From NCBI RefSeq assembly GCF_004331645.1, contig NZ_SJSK01000005.1, positions 62,001 through 126,000 on the forward strand: a stretch of 64,000 nt of DNA, written 5' to 3'. Source of the DNA: Pedobacter frigiditerrae (GTDB lineage: Bacteria; Bacteroidota; Bacteroidia; Sphingobacteriales; Sphingobacteriaceae). Below, piece by piece: positions 54,750 through 63,732 of this stretch. Under the pieces are notes generated by a model. That model ran no database searches, was not told where the DNA came from, and saw only the letters and a list, made by a program, of their open reading frames with translations. The position numbers were made by a program, and so were the translations under genes. The stretch's first letter is position 1, and every line of letters starts with the position of its first letter.

Positions 54750-55922
54750 ATGCCTCGAGTAAAATGCCCCAAATGTACCAAGGAACACCATGTTCTAAAA
54801 GCAGGTTTCATCCGGGGAAAGCAACGTTACCTTTGCAAAGGATGTGACTACCATTTCACGGTATTCAAGGAAAAGCAGCAAGACAAGTCTTCACGCAAGA
54901 GAAGCAGGCAGACCACGATCATTGACATTGCGAATGCCATTGGCATCGCCGTCTCTACCGTGTCTCGTGCATTGAAAGATCACCCTGACATTAGCGAACA
55001 AACCAGGCAATCTGTCAAAAAAGTTGCTGCTGAATTAAATTACCAACCCAATACCTTGGCACAAAGCCTCAGCAAGAGGGAAACCAGAACCATAGGCGTA
55101 ATCATCCCCGACATCGAAACACATTTTTTCGCCTCCATGTTAACGGGTATACAGAATGTAGCTTCAGAAGCAGGATATAAAGTGATGATCAGCCAATCCA
55201 AGGAATCCCACGAAACCGAGGTCACGAACACGCACGCCTTCATGACAAACTGGGTTGATGGCCTTTTGATATGTCATTCCAAGGAAACCAAGTCCTTTGA
55301 TCATATCAAGCTCTACATGAAGAGTGGAATTCCAATCATCCACTTTGATCGTGTATGTGAAGAACTTGAAAACTCCAAAGTACTCCTAGATGACGTGGAT
55401 GGGGCCTTCCAGGTTACTGAACACCTAATTGCACAGGGATGTAAACGAATAGCGCTCATTTCTGGCCCGGCACACCTGCTGGTTTGCAAAAAAAGACTTG
55501 AAGGCTACCAAAAGGCCTTAAAAAGGAATAACATCCCATGGGATGATCAATTAATCTGTCATAGCGATTTAAGCATTGATTCCATTCTCCAACAGGTTGA
55601 TGGTATACTGGTAAAAGCTGAGACAATTGATGCCATATTCTGTATTTCCGATATTGGGGCGATCCGAATAATCGTGCACCTCAAAAACAAGGGCATAAAA
55701 ATTCCTGAACAGGTTTGTGTGGCTGGATTTGGCAATGAACCAATGGGCGAAATCATTGAACCCGGCCTGACCACATTCAATCTCCAGACCTACAAATTCG
55801 GTGAAACGGTAGCACAGTTATTCTTTGAACAGTTAATTGAGGGGACTGACTTTATTCCAAGAACCAAGATCGTAAAGGGAAACCTGATCATCCGAAAGTC
55901 CAGCTCCAGACCAATCGACTGA
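54750..55922 (+). CDS. LacI family regulator with N-terminal zinc ribbon
   Basis: This is a transcription factor of 390 residues. Residues about 4-38 form a zinc-ribbon with C-x2-C (VKCPKCTKEHHVL) and a second C-x2-C (YLCKGCDYHFT), like the N-terminal domain of IS1-type InsA proteins and other transposase-linked ribbons. A basic linker (KSSRKRSRQ) follows, then a normal LacI helix-turn-helix (TIIDIANAIGIAVSTVSRALKDHPDISEQTRQSV, about 56-90) with hinge helix (NTLAQSLSKRE), then the ligand-binding domain (about 112-385, TIGVIIPDIETHFFASMLTGIQN). It is divergent from susC and probably controls the 34-54 kb cluster in response to a sugar product. Confidence 0.92.
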   Translation: MPRVKCPKCTKEHHVLKAGFIRGKQRYLCKGCDYHFTVFKEKQQDKSSRKRSRQTTIIDIANAIGIAVSTVSRALKDHPDISEQTRQSVKKVAAELNYQPNTLAQSLSKRETRTIGVIIPDIETHFFASMLTGIQNVASEAGYKVMISQSKESHETEVTNTHAFMTNWVDGLLICHSKETKSFDHIKLYMKSGIPIIHFDRVCEELENSKVLLDDVDGAFQVTEHLIAQGCKRIALISGPAHLLVCKKRLEGYQKALKRNNIPWDDQLICHSDLSIDSILQQVDGILVKAETIDAIFCISDIGAIRIIVHLKNKGIKIPEQVCVAGFGNEPMGEIIEPGLTTFNLQTYKFGETVAQLFFEQLIEGTDFIPRTKIVKGNLIIRKSSSRPID

Positions 55923-55987
55923 CCCTCACCCTGCCTAAATGTTTCGCAAAGCCTCATAAGCATCCACGCAAGTCAGCATATCCACCG

Positions 55988-56059
55988 ATGAACAAGATGG
56001 AAAATTGGAAGATCGAAGACCATGGCCGTATTGAACCTAAAGGAGGAAAAGATAAATAA
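55988..56059 (+). CDS. Possible 23-residue peptide
   Basis: A short frame, MNKMENWKIEDHGRIEPKGG..., lies just downstream of the LacI gene. Its composition looks protein-like (charged, no long homopolymer), and it is co-directional with the regulator, but there is no recognised family and no strong ribosome site. Listed only because the sequence reads like a real peptide end. Confidence 0.2.
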   Translation: MNKMENWKIEDHGRIEPKGGKDK

Positions 56060-56080
56060 ACCAGGAAACACAATAGCTAA

Positions 56081-58528
56081 TTATTTATCGTCCTCATCTG
56101 CTTTTTTCTTCTTTTCAAGTATCACGAACGCACTTCTTTTTGGCGCTGGCATTGTTGAATCCTCACCTTTTACCGACTTCCAAACAACTTCATTCAACTC
56201 AAGATCCGGCACAGAATCTTCTTTTGCAAAGTTAAAGAACTCGGAGCGCCTACTACTTTCATTACGGGCAGTATTCCTGGTATCAAGGTTGATTAGCGGT
56301 TTAATGGCTGTATAGGGCGTGAAATCAGGGATATTGGTAAAGCACTCGAATAAAGGCATTGCCCCGGCATCGTATTGGCTCATCGGGGGTAAGCCCAGAA
56401 TTAATTCCATTGTCCTTAAAAAGCCAGAGGTAGAATACATGGTATGAACAGCTTTATTCCGTTTAACATATGGCCCCAGTACAAATGCTGGAGAACGGTG
56501 TGCATCTATATGGTCCGGACCATTTTGTGCATCATCCTCCAAGATAAACACGACCGATTCTTTCCAAATCGGACTATGGGAAAGATGTTCCAAAAACCTT
56601 CCCACAGCGTAATCGTTATCCGCAACTGCCGCTTGTGGTGAGACTTTCCCGATCTTTTGCCCACTGGTATGGTCGTTGGAGATACGCAAGGTATTGAATT
56701 GTGGAACAGTACCCGCAACCACCAATGAATCAAAGTCATGCATCCAGGCCTCCACCCTTACCTGATCTGTAATATCCATATTAAACCCTGGCGAATGCGG
56801 GCCCATGTGTCCTTGTAACGACTTGATATTCGCCTTCTGATAATTTCCGAATTCGCCATAACTCCTGTAAGTAACACCTGCACGTTGACAATAATCCCAA
56901 ATAAAACCATCTTTGGGATAGGTCACCGGTCGCCCGCCCTCGAAAGTAGTGGAACCTCCCCTGCCACCATAACTCGTAGGCCATGTTTTTTCCACGATGT
57001 CTGTCGCATAAGCAGCCATACTCCAATTGTGACCGTCTGCACTTACCTCTGCATCAACGTAGAAATTATCCAACAAAACGTAGTCCCTTGCGAAATTATG
57101 TTGATTGGGCGTTATGGTCCTTCCAAAAAGCGTGAGGGAAGAATCGCCATTTCCACCAGGCAAATCACCCAACACCTGGTCATAAGTCCTGTTTTCCTTG
57201 ATGATGTAAAACACATGCTTGATTGGCGATTTCTCCCCCAACTTACGAGGGATTGGATTCCCTGTCTCACCATCTGCCACAACGGTTCTTTGATCATTGA
57301 ACGGCGTATTGGCATACACCTGTTTGGTATACTCCTTCAACTGCTCCGGTTTTGGTATCGGGATCAGGGAAAGTGAACCTTTAAAAAGTCCTCCGATGTA
57401 CTGTAACCTACTGTTCGCTGTACTTCCCATGTGGTAACCACTGTTATCAACCTTGGCAACCGGCTGTGGCCCCTGGGGATTGGGAAGGGATGTATTTCCC
57501 TTCCCATTTGTGACCAAGATTTTGTTGCCTAGTGTTTTAACATTTGTCGGGTACCAACCCACTGGGATAAATCCCATGCTGGCACTTGCACCAGGTTTGG
57601 AAATATCAAAGACCGCTAGACAATTGTTATCAGCATTAGCGATGAAAAGTGTTTTTTCATTATCACTCAAAGCCAAGCCATTCGTTGTCGATCCCGTTAA
57701 TTGCGTCGCATATAAAGTGGTCGCTATGACCTCAATAACCTTATTGCTACTGGTACTGATCACTGAAACGGTATTATCGTTTGCATTCGCCACAAAGAGA
57801 TAGTTCCCTTTTCTGTTCAGCAAAAGCTCATTGGGATGATCACCTACCGGAATAAGCTTCTCGATCAAGGAAGTACTAGTATTTAAGACGGCAACCGACC
57901 TTCCACCCCACAGGGAAACGTAAAGTCTATTTTCATCTGGCGAAAGCAGGCAGCTATACGCTATTGCCGGCAGTTGTATTCTTTTCAATACCTGTCTCCT
58001 TGCGGGATCGATCACATACACACTGCTATCCTCCTTTGTGACGACAAACAACGTGGTATTTGCACGATTGACAGCGATCCCGGCAGGCCCGATCTTTTCC
58101 TTAGGCCAAACCTTCCCCAATTTTATCGTATCGCTATGGCCAAACTTTCCATCCTTCAGTTTAAAATTCAATATCCAGTTATCATTACCCCCAGAAACAT
58201 AGAGGTGTTTTTCATCATTTGTAAATGCCAAACCGTACCAAGACTTAGCTAACACCCGTTCGTCAATGATCTTTCCATTCCTGGGGTCAATGAGCTGTAC
58301 AGACTGACCGCTCTGTCCATTGTTGGTTACCGCCAAGAGACTGCCAGATGAGCTAAGCTGCATGTTCAATGGCAGATCACCCAAGGGTATCGAAGTACCC
58401 GCAGGACTAAGTTTCCAACCGTTTGGCAACAATACCTGTTGGGTTTGTTCCGATTTACCGGGCCACTGCCCAAAAACCTGCCCAACACTAAAGAAAAGTA
58501 TAAAGATGACGAATGATCGTATATTCAT
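56081..58528 (-). CDS. Secreted YVTN beta-propeller / phosphoesterase family protein
   Basis: This is an 815-residue exported two-domain protein. After the signal peptide (FVIFILFFSVGQVFGQ), about residues 40-360 form a YVTN-type beta-propeller with repeats such as IAVNRANTTLFVVTKEDSSVYVIDP and LLNRKGNYLFVANANDNTVSVIS. About 425-790 is an alkaline-phosphatase-superfamily phosphoesterase (HVFYIIKENRTYDQVLGDLPGG, ASGHNW-like SADGHNWSMAAYATD, and FILEDDAQNGPDHIDAHRSPAFVLGPYV). Substrate unknown. It is a third type of phosphoesterase near the cluster and is followed by an outer-membrane-like protein 18 bases later on its left side on the minus strand. Confidence 0.9.
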   Translation of the reverse strand: MNIRSFVIFILFFSVGQVFGQWPGKSEQTQQVLLPNGWKLSPAGTSIPLGDLPLNMQLSSSGSLLAVTNNGQSGQSVQLIDPRNGKIIDERVLAKSWYGLAFTNDEKHLYVSGGNDNWILNFKLKDGKFGHSDTIKLGKVWPKEKIGPAGIAVNRANTTLFVVTKEDSSVYVIDPARRQVLKRIQLPAIAYSCLLSPDENRLYVSLWGGRSVAVLNTSTSLIEKLIPVGDHPNELLLNRKGNYLFVANANDNTVSVISTSSNKVIEVIATTLYATQLTGSTTNGLALSDNEKTLFIANADNNCLAVFDISKPGASASMGFIPVGWYPTNVKTLGNKILVTNGKGNTSLPNPQGPQPVAKVDNSGYHMGSTANSRLQYIGGLFKGSLSLIPIPKPEQLKEYTKQVYANTPFNDQRTVVADGETGNPIPRKLGEKSPIKHVFYIIKENRTYDQVLGDLPGGNGDSSLTLFGRTITPNQHNFARDYVLLDNFYVDAEVSADGHNWSMAAYATDIVEKTWPTSYGGRGGSTTFEGGRPVTYPKDGFIWDYCQRAGVTYRSYGEFGNYQKANIKSLQGHMGPHSPGFNMDITDQVRVEAWMHDFDSLVVAGTVPQFNTLRISNDHTSGQKIGKVSPQAAVADNDYAVGRFLEHLSHSPIWKESVVFILEDDAQNGPDHIDAHRSPAFVLGPYVKRNKAVHTMYSTSGFLRTMELILGLPPMSQYDAGAMPLFECFTNIPDFTPYTAIKPLINLDTRNTARNESSRRSEFFNFAKEDSVPDLELNEVVWKSVKGEDSTMPAPKRSAFVILEKKKKADEDDK

Positions 58529-58546
58529 GATATGAAATTAAGCAAA

Positions 58547-59356
58547 TTATTTTCCTAAACTAAAATTAATCAGGGCACGTAAGGTGTATCCATTCTCGGT
58601 TCCGAACGGTGTAAGTTCCCGAAAAGCTGCTGAGGCCGCCACATTACTCCTTGTGGCATAAAACACAGGCCCACCTGCCAACGAGAACGAAAGTTTACTT
58701 TTTGTGGGAAGAAAATTCACCGATGGCCCAACCATCAGCTTGGCACCCCCCTCCGCCTCATCTTTTTCCCAAAATCCTTCCAAATCTTGACCTATGGCTT
58801 CCAGTCCAACAAACCAGGTCTTAGCTAACTGGCGGTGAATACCAAAGCTGGTAATAAAATCAAGCTTGTCCCTGCTGCTGTCGAAAGCCTTTTCAAAGCG
58901 CAGGTTTCCAATCATCCGCCAATTCATTTTGTCGAAGGATGCAGCAATCCTACCCGATGCCGACTTTACGTTTGACCAATCGCGACCAATTCCAAGTCCC
59001 CCACCCAACCTGAAGCCACTAGATTTCTTGCCTCCAATTATATCCCTTATGATCTCCAGTTGCTGTGCAGATGCCGTTTTACCTGTATTAGCAAACCCAA
59101 GCGCCAGACTCCCACTAATGGTAAACCTGTTCCCAAGGCTACCTTTAATCCCCAACTGTTGCCCCAGCCCGTCGTAGCCAAACTGTCCCGTAGCCCTTCG
59201 TCCATAACTGCCAGCAAATTGCAAGTTCCATTTGCTTGCATCATTGGTAAGGGTGTTCACAGAGAAAAGGAATGGTTGCGTTGAAGCTGGCGAATGCTGC
59301 GCAATAACCTTCGCGGATATCATCAGGCAAAATGCAATAAACAGGTACACTTTCAT
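58547..59356 (-). CDS. Secreted hypothetical protein, probable beta-barrel
   Basis: This is a 269-residue protein with a signal peptide (FIAFCLMISAKVIAQ) and alternating hydrophobic/polar strands rich in Gly and aromatic residues, typical of a small outer-membrane beta-barrel (NLQFAGSYGRRATGQFGYDGLG, GGGLGIGRDWSN, FSLAGGPVFYATRS). It lies 18 bases upstream of the YVTN/phosphoesterase gene and is in the same direction, so the two are probably co-expressed. Function unknown. Confidence 0.7.
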   Translation of the reverse strand: MKVYLFIAFCLMISAKVIAQHSPASTQPFLFSVNTLTNDASKWNLQFAGSYGRRATGQFGYDGLGQQLGIKGSLGNRFTISGSLALGFANTGKTASAQQLEIIRDIIGGKKSSGFRLGGGLGIGRDWSNVKSASGRIAASFDKMNWRMIGNLRFEKAFDSSRDKLDFITSFGIHRQLAKTWFVGLEAIGQDLEGFWEKDEAEGGAKLMVGPSVNFLPTKSKLSFSLAGGPVFYATRSNVAASAAFRELTPFGTENGYTLRALINFSLGK

Positions 59357-59610
59357 AATAAGAGACTATGGCTTTGTTAAAATTCTAGACTAGTTTGGGA
59401 TCCCGCTTGCAATCACTTAAGCAGTATGTACCTTTTCATTCACAGTACCTTGACCGTTCAGTAGGTTCCCAAATAACCCAAGGCCTGAAATGCAAGTACA
59501 ATGCTAATGCAACTGGTTTAATCTCAGGCAAAAATACATACCCAAGGGATAACATTACATTAAATATGTGTTAAGCAATCGTTACCTGCATGAAGGTGTG
59601 CGCAAAGAAT
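59357..59610. other. Intergenic region, nothing recognised
   Basis: This 254-base gap between minus-strand genes presumably holds the promoter of the 59356 operon. I see no repeat, RNA gene or coding frame of note. Confidence 0.25.
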
Positions 59611-59961
59611 TTAGCTAACTTTTCTTGGACGCTTCATTTTTGCCGGCCCAGTCCGAATCGCTACTTTTTGATAAATCGGTTGAATTACGGTATTCAGTTC
59701 AGAAGAATCTTCAGCAGGTGTTTCTTCCGCCAGTTTAACGATCAGTTCTCTTTTGCCCATCTTTGTGCCGTTGAGCGCAGTTATCACGCTTTTCGCCGCT
59801 TCCAGGCTAGCCATTTCCAGGAACGCATAACCCTTGCATTTATGGGTCTTTTTATCCCGTACGATCTTAATGGTAGCAACCTCGCCGTAAATGGCAATCA
59901 GTTGCACCAGTTCTATTTCTTGAATGTCAAGGGGAAATCCCGCAACGAATATTTTAGCCAT
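59611..59961 (-). CDS. RRM-domain RNA-binding protein
   Basis: This is a 116-residue protein with a single RNA-recognition motif. RNP2 is IFVAGF (residues 4-9) and RNP1 is KGYAFLEM (residues 43-50), both close to consensus, followed by a basic C-terminal tail (about 80-116, KMKRPRKVS). Such small RRM proteins are widespread in Bacteroidota, where they have been suggested to replace Hfq-like RNA chaperone functions. It stands alone, flanked by gaps of about 230 and 250 bases. Confidence 0.92.
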   Translation of the reverse strand: MAKIFVAGFPLDIQEIELVQLIAIYGEVATIKIVRDKKTHKCKGYAFLEMASLEAAKSVITALNGTKMGKRELIVKLAEETPAEDSSELNTVIQPIYQKVAIRTGPAKMKRPRKVS

Positions 59962-60193
59962 AATTTAAAAACATGCGGAATCGAACCTGCAAATAAAGTG
60001 CCATGTTACTTTAATACAAAGGTATCTTTTTCAAGTCAAGCTACCGTTTTAGGGCCGTGATTTAATCCCTGCATGACCTTAAATTACGCAGCCTTTATCA
60101 TAACGGGAACCTAACCTTTACAAACATATCCATCTTGAAGCATATCGATGAACCCAACAATGTTGAAAATTAAGCAACCAATCAATAGCCTAA

Positions 60194-60424
60194 TTAGCTC
60201 AACTTGAAATTACCCAACAAATCCTGAAGCTCAAACTGGCTGATGGATTTAGGATCGTTGAATTGACGTAACAGTATCGAATCGGGAATAGGAATGCTCC
60301 CATTTGAGGTACGCACCAAGATACCGTCCTCGGTTTTTCTGTTCATCAGGTACTCCCCCAAATCCGGGTCGAGTTCCTGCAACCGGATGAGGATTTCATA
60401 GATGATAAATACGGCAATTTGCAT
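60194..60424 (-). CDS. Small hypothetical protein
   Basis: This is a 76-residue acidic protein starting MQIAVFIIYEILIRLQELDPDLG; an in-frame ATG at 60445 would add 7 residues. It has no recognised domain. The C-terminus (SISQFELQDLLGNF) looks amphipathic. It lies between the RRM gene and the SnoaL-like gene. Expression is plausible but unproven. Confidence 0.45.
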   Translation of the reverse strand: MQIAVFIIYEILIRLQELDPDLGEYLMNRKTEDGILVRTSNGSIPIPDSILLRQFNDPKSISQFELQDLLGNFKLS

Positions 60425-60620
60425 CCGGCAAAGATATGGTAACACTAAGCTAACAATAAATTATCATTACGTTAACTCCATCCAATCGAATACCAAAAGT
60501 TAACATTCTTTTAAACCCATAAATAATGCTACTTCACCATTAGCTAACCTAAAATTAAAACTCAAGAAACAGTCAATGGAAATATTTTAAATAACTTAGC
60601 CATAACAAATCAAAAATCAC

Positions 60621-60983
60621 ATGACAACACAAGAAGTAGCTTCCAAACTGGTACAGCTTTGCCGCGAAGGCAAAAATGACCAAGCCATAGACGAGCTCTA
60701 TGCAGAGAACGTCACTAGCAAAGAACCCAAAGGTGCACAAATGGAATTGACCGAAGGCAAACAGGCCGTCAAGGACAAAACACTTCAATGGGAGAAAAGC
60801 ATTGCAGAAATCCATAGCTCCACCATTTCAGACCCCATTGTTGCCGATCACCATTTTAGTATCGTGATGGATTTTGATGCAACCTACAAAGAACATGGAC
60901 GCATCAAAATGAGCGAAATCTGTGTGTACGAAGTAAAAGACGGAAAGATTGTTGCTGATGAGTTCTTTTACAGGATGGGATAA
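60621..60983 (+). CDS. SnoaL-like / NTF2-fold protein
   Basis: This is a 120-residue protein with a cone-shaped NTF2-like fold: helix 1 (VASKLVQLCREGKNDQAIDELYAENV), a pocket-forming strand (SIVMDFDATYKEHGRIKMSEICVYEVKDGKIVADEFFY). Such proteins act as small-molecule isomerases or as ligand-binding folds; the substrate is unknown. It is a single gene closed by a strong terminator. Confidence 0.85.
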   Translation: MTTQEVASKLVQLCREGKNDQAIDELYAENVTSKEPKGAQMELTEGKQAVKDKTLQWEKSIAEIHSSTISDPIVADHHFSIVMDFDATYKEHGRIKMSEICVYEVKDGKIVADEFFYRMG

Positions 60984-61044
60984 AAAAGGCTAAACTACCT
61001 ACCCAAGCCAAATATCCCAACCAGATCTCCCCTGCCATCAAAAA

Positions 61045-61079
61045 AAAAGCTTCCGACCAAAAGGCCGGAAGCTTTTAAT
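61045..61079. terminator. Strong bidirectional terminator
   Basis: AAAAGCTTCCGACC pairs with GGCCGGAAGCTTTT around an AAAA loop with a single A/C mismatch in 14 pairs, with A-run before and T-run after. It ends the SnoaL-like gene on the plus strand and the histone H1-like gene on the minus strand. Confidence 0.9.
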
Positions 61080-61107
61080 TTCCCAAATTTGCAATAACAA
61101 TGATTAA

Positions 61108-61284
61108 TTATTTTGCGTTCTTTTTTTCAGTAACCTCAGCACGGATCACCTGCGCCAGGTTCTTCAAATCCTGCATCCCCTTGCGAACCCTAGTTCCAGC
61201 AGCAGCATTTCCATTCTCATAAAACTTGATCGCATCTGCCTCAACTGCAGCCACAAGCTCTTTTACTTTTCCGAAATTTTCCAT
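61108..61284 (-). CDS. Histone H1-like small DNA-binding protein
   Basis: This is a 58-residue frame (MENFGKVKELVAAVEADAIK...RKGMQDLKNLAQVIRAEVTEKK) that matches the small Hc1/histone H1-like proteins common in Bacteroidota: a helical amphipathic core with an RKGMQDLKNLAQ stretch and a basic end. These proteins are proposed to bind DNA or to influence chromosome structure. It lies just downstream (on the minus strand) of the conjugative-transfer region and is closed by the terminator at 61045-61079. Confidence 0.85.
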   Translation of the reverse strand: MENFGKVKELVAAVEADAIKFYENGNAAAGTRVRKGMQDLKNLAQVIRAEVTEKKNAK

Positions 61285-61343
61285 TTTAAAAAATTAATAA
61301 GTTTAAACAATTTAATTTAAGCCCGCTAAGGTAAAAAAAACCA

Positions 61344-62342
61344 TTAAATGCCCAAACCCTGCTCCTGTTCTTTTTTGACCGCCTTATCCTTCCCAACTGA
61401 AACCTCGGCAATCTTCTCCTCTTTCTGGTGCTCCTCACGCTTGATGGACTTACCCTCCAATGAATACAAATTCACCTGCTTAAATTCAGGAACCGCTTCC
61501 ACCAAGATCGCCTCTTTCTTGCCACCCATGTCAACCGTCACCACCGCACGATCCCCATTCTTCAAGGCATTTTCCAACTCTGAACGCTTGTCAGCCGAAC
61601 CCAACTCCCTAAATTCAAAGCGATCCAAGACCGCAGAAAGGTCAAAACCATAGTTCTCGGTAAAGGTCTTGCTCTTGAAACTACCCCCACGATCCTTTTC
61701 CGCATCAAAGTCCAACTTCACCCAAGCCGAATACTCCTTCAACTGGATATCCAGCATGTCAGGGCGAAACACCGAACGACCAGAAAGCAAGTTCAAGCCC
61801 TGCGAAAGCGTAAAGCCATTTCCCTTCTCCAAATAAAAGGTCTGACCAGGCGCCGGATTCTTCAAGGTCTTGTAGAAATCCTTCTCCACGTCAATGATCT
61901 TCCCATCAGCCATCGTCGCCAATTCCCTTGAAGATTTCAAGTCCACACCCGCATAAATCTGTGCAGCCCCACGAATATCCCTCGAGCCCTCTAAACGGGC
62001 ATTGAATTCCTTAACCGCCAGCGAAGGCATATCAAACTCCCTCACGACCGCATCCTCACCCTGACGTTGCGAGCTCACGAAATACTTTTCACCAGGTGCC
62101 AGCGGCGGCTGTTTTTCTAACACCACATCAAACTTATTGAAATAATAAAACTCCGAAGAGCGAGACTGGTTAAAATGAAGCGCCATTTCAGCCCTTCCCT
62201 TTTCCGTCTCTAGCTCATCATACAGGATAAACCTCGATTCATTCGCCGCCATCCTAGCCTCCATTTGTCCAATCAGGTTCTCACCGAAACCCAATTTCAC
62301 CATTTCCTCTTTCAAGTTCTCTAGATTCTTTGCATCCATCAC
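61344..62342 (-). CDS. Conserved hypothetical protein of Bacteroidota conjugative elements
   Basis: This is a 332-residue soluble protein. The N-terminal stretch (LKEEMVKLGFGENLIGQMEARMA, about 9-33), the FYYFNKFDVVLEK segment (about 66-78) and QTFYLEKGNGFTLSQGLNLLSGRSVF (about 170-195) are like the DUF3945-type hypothetical proteins that recur near tra operons. A Lys/Glu-rich tail ends the protein. It follows traM by 64 bases in the same direction, so it belongs to the transfer operon. Function unknown. Confidence 0.75.
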   Translation of the reverse strand: MMDAKNLENLKEEMVKLGFGENLIGQMEARMAANESRFILYDELETEKGRAEMALHFNQSRSSEFYYFNKFDVVLEKQPPLAPGEKYFVSSQRQGEDAVVREFDMPSLAVKEFNARLEGSRDIRGAAQIYAGVDLKSSRELATMADGKIIDVEKDFYKTLKNPAPGQTFYLEKGNGFTLSQGLNLLSGRSVFRPDMLDIQLKEYSAWVKLDFDAEKDRGGSFKSKTFTENYGFDLSAVLDRFEFRELGSADKRSELENALKNGDRAVVTVDMGGKKEAILVEAVPEFKQVNLYSLEGKSIKREEHQKEEKIAEVSVGKDKAVKKEQEQGLGI

Positions 62343-62406
62343 ATCAAATTTATGGGACTAGCTGTCCCGTTAACATTAAACATTTCAAACATTCACCATA
62401 GCCCAA

Positions 62407-63456
62407 TCAAGGCCTGTTATTCCTCAGCAGCACTTTCTCCCCAGCATGCAGCTTCACCCGAACCACCTTTACCTTCCTAGAAAAAAGACTTTTCGCAGCA
62501 TCAATTCCGGCTCCTGCCACCTGACCAGCAATCCCCTCCATGCCATAAACCGAAATCCCACCAACGGCATCAACCGCACCACCTGAGGCCACTTCACCAA
62601 ATACCGCATCAGGCGCAGCCAATCCCGGCATCCCATCCAAACCGTACATGGTCAATTCCACGGGAACAATCGCATTGCCCAAGCGGATATGCTTGATGTC
62701 CAGTAAAAGTCGCTGGTTCACCAATCTACAAAGCCCAAACACCTCATGCCCCTTAGGCACCACCACGTTCTTCAACACCACCGAATCCAGCAAACGAAGC
62801 CTAATCGTCGAACCCTGCACTACTTTCCCAGCATCTGCAATTTCCGCAGGCACCGCCAAAAACTCCCTATCAGCCAAGTCCCCATAGATCTTGCCCACCA
62901 CCTTCTGCTGCGCACGAGCTGGGTTCTGGATATCCAACAGTTTCTCCAGCATCGAGTTCATCTGTTCCATCTCCGGATCAGCACCCTTGTCAGCCTTCAT
63001 CGATTTCATCAGCATTTCCAGCCGGTCGACATCAGAGTTCATCCCAGCATCATCCTTCTTTGGAGCTGAGCTGGAAGCGTAGCTTTTTCCTCCACCAGCC
63101 TCAACAGGCGGTGAATTGATCTCCCTGTTGAGTTGAGCCAATTTCGCATTGATCTCCGCCGTCCTTTCATCCTCCACTGAAGCCTTAAAACCCATACGAT
63201 CAGCCATTGAACCCGCCCCAGCCGAACCAGCAGTATCCTTTGCACCCTTTTCATAAAAGCCCATCTTGTCAGCAGGATCCTCCGACTTAAAGTCCGCATC
63301 CGGCAAGGCCGTATTGATGCCCCTCGATGCAATTACATCCGAGCCTGCTCCAGCACTTCCACCACCAGCTGCATAAAAAGCCAATGCCAAAAAAGGCATC
63401 ACAAGCAGCGGTAACACCAAGAGGATTTTCCTCTTGTCCCTCATTTTTGTTTCCAT
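62407..63456 (-). CDS. traM: Conjugative transposon protein TraM
   Basis: This is a 349-residue component of the Bacteroidota type IV-like conjugation machinery. A single N-terminal membrane helix (ILLVLPLLVMPFLALAFYAAGGG) is followed by a long low-complexity linker (about 30-175) and a conserved C-terminal beta-rich domain (about 185-349, containing RLLDSVVLKNVVVPKGHEVFGLCRLVNQRLLLDIKHI). The order with TraL and TraK upstream is the standard one. The long Ala/Gly/Ser-rich linker is typical of this protein. Confidence 0.92.
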   Translation of the reverse strand: METKMRDKRKILLVLPLLVMPFLALAFYAAGGGSAGAGSDVIASRGINTALPDADFKSEDPADKMGFYEKGAKDTAGSAGAGSMADRMGFKASVEDERTAEINAKLAQLNREINSPPVEAGGGKSYASSSAPKKDDAGMNSDVDRLEMLMKSMKADKGADPEMEQMNSMLEKLLDIQNPARAQQKVVGKIYGDLADREFLAVPAEIADAGKVVQGSTIRLRLLDSVVLKNVVVPKGHEVFGLCRLVNQRLLLDIKHIRLGNAIVPVELTMYGLDGMPGLAAPDAVFGEVASGGAVDAVGGISVYGMEGIAGQVAGAGIDAAKSLFSRKVKVVRVKLHAGEKVLLRNNRP

Positions 63457-63492
63457 AAAAAATTGATTAAATAAATAATTAATTAAACCTCC

Positions 63493-63729
63493 CTACCTAA
63501 AGGCAGATAACACCAGCCACAGACAGTACATGCCAAAGCCAAACCCTAAAACCCCTAACAGTAATTTTGTCCCAACCGGACCAAGTCTTAAGGCCTGGGC
63601 ATTGAGCCACACTGCCCATCGTGCCTGTATCGCTAAAATACCTTTAGCCAGTTTTTGGGCTTGAGTATAAAGCTGAGCCTCACCCAAATCCTCATCATAC
63701 ACTTTTTTTGCTCTTCTAAAAAAACCCAT
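63493..63729 (-). CDS. traL: Conjugative transfer protein TraL (small membrane protein)
   Basis: This is a 78-residue protein with a charged N-terminus (MGFFRRAKKVYDEDLGEAQL) and one C-terminal membrane helix (KLLLGVLGFGFGMYCLWLVLSAF). The identity rests mainly on position, between traK (3-base gap) and traM (36-base gap), and on size and single-helix layout. TraL is the least conserved of the tra proteins, so the name is a probable rather than a certain one. Confidence 0.7.
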   Translation of the reverse strand: MGFFRRAKKVYDEDLGEAQLYTQAQKLAKGILAIQARWAVWLNAQALRLGPVGTKLLLGVLGFGFGMYCLWLVLSAFR

Positions 63730-63732
63730 ATC

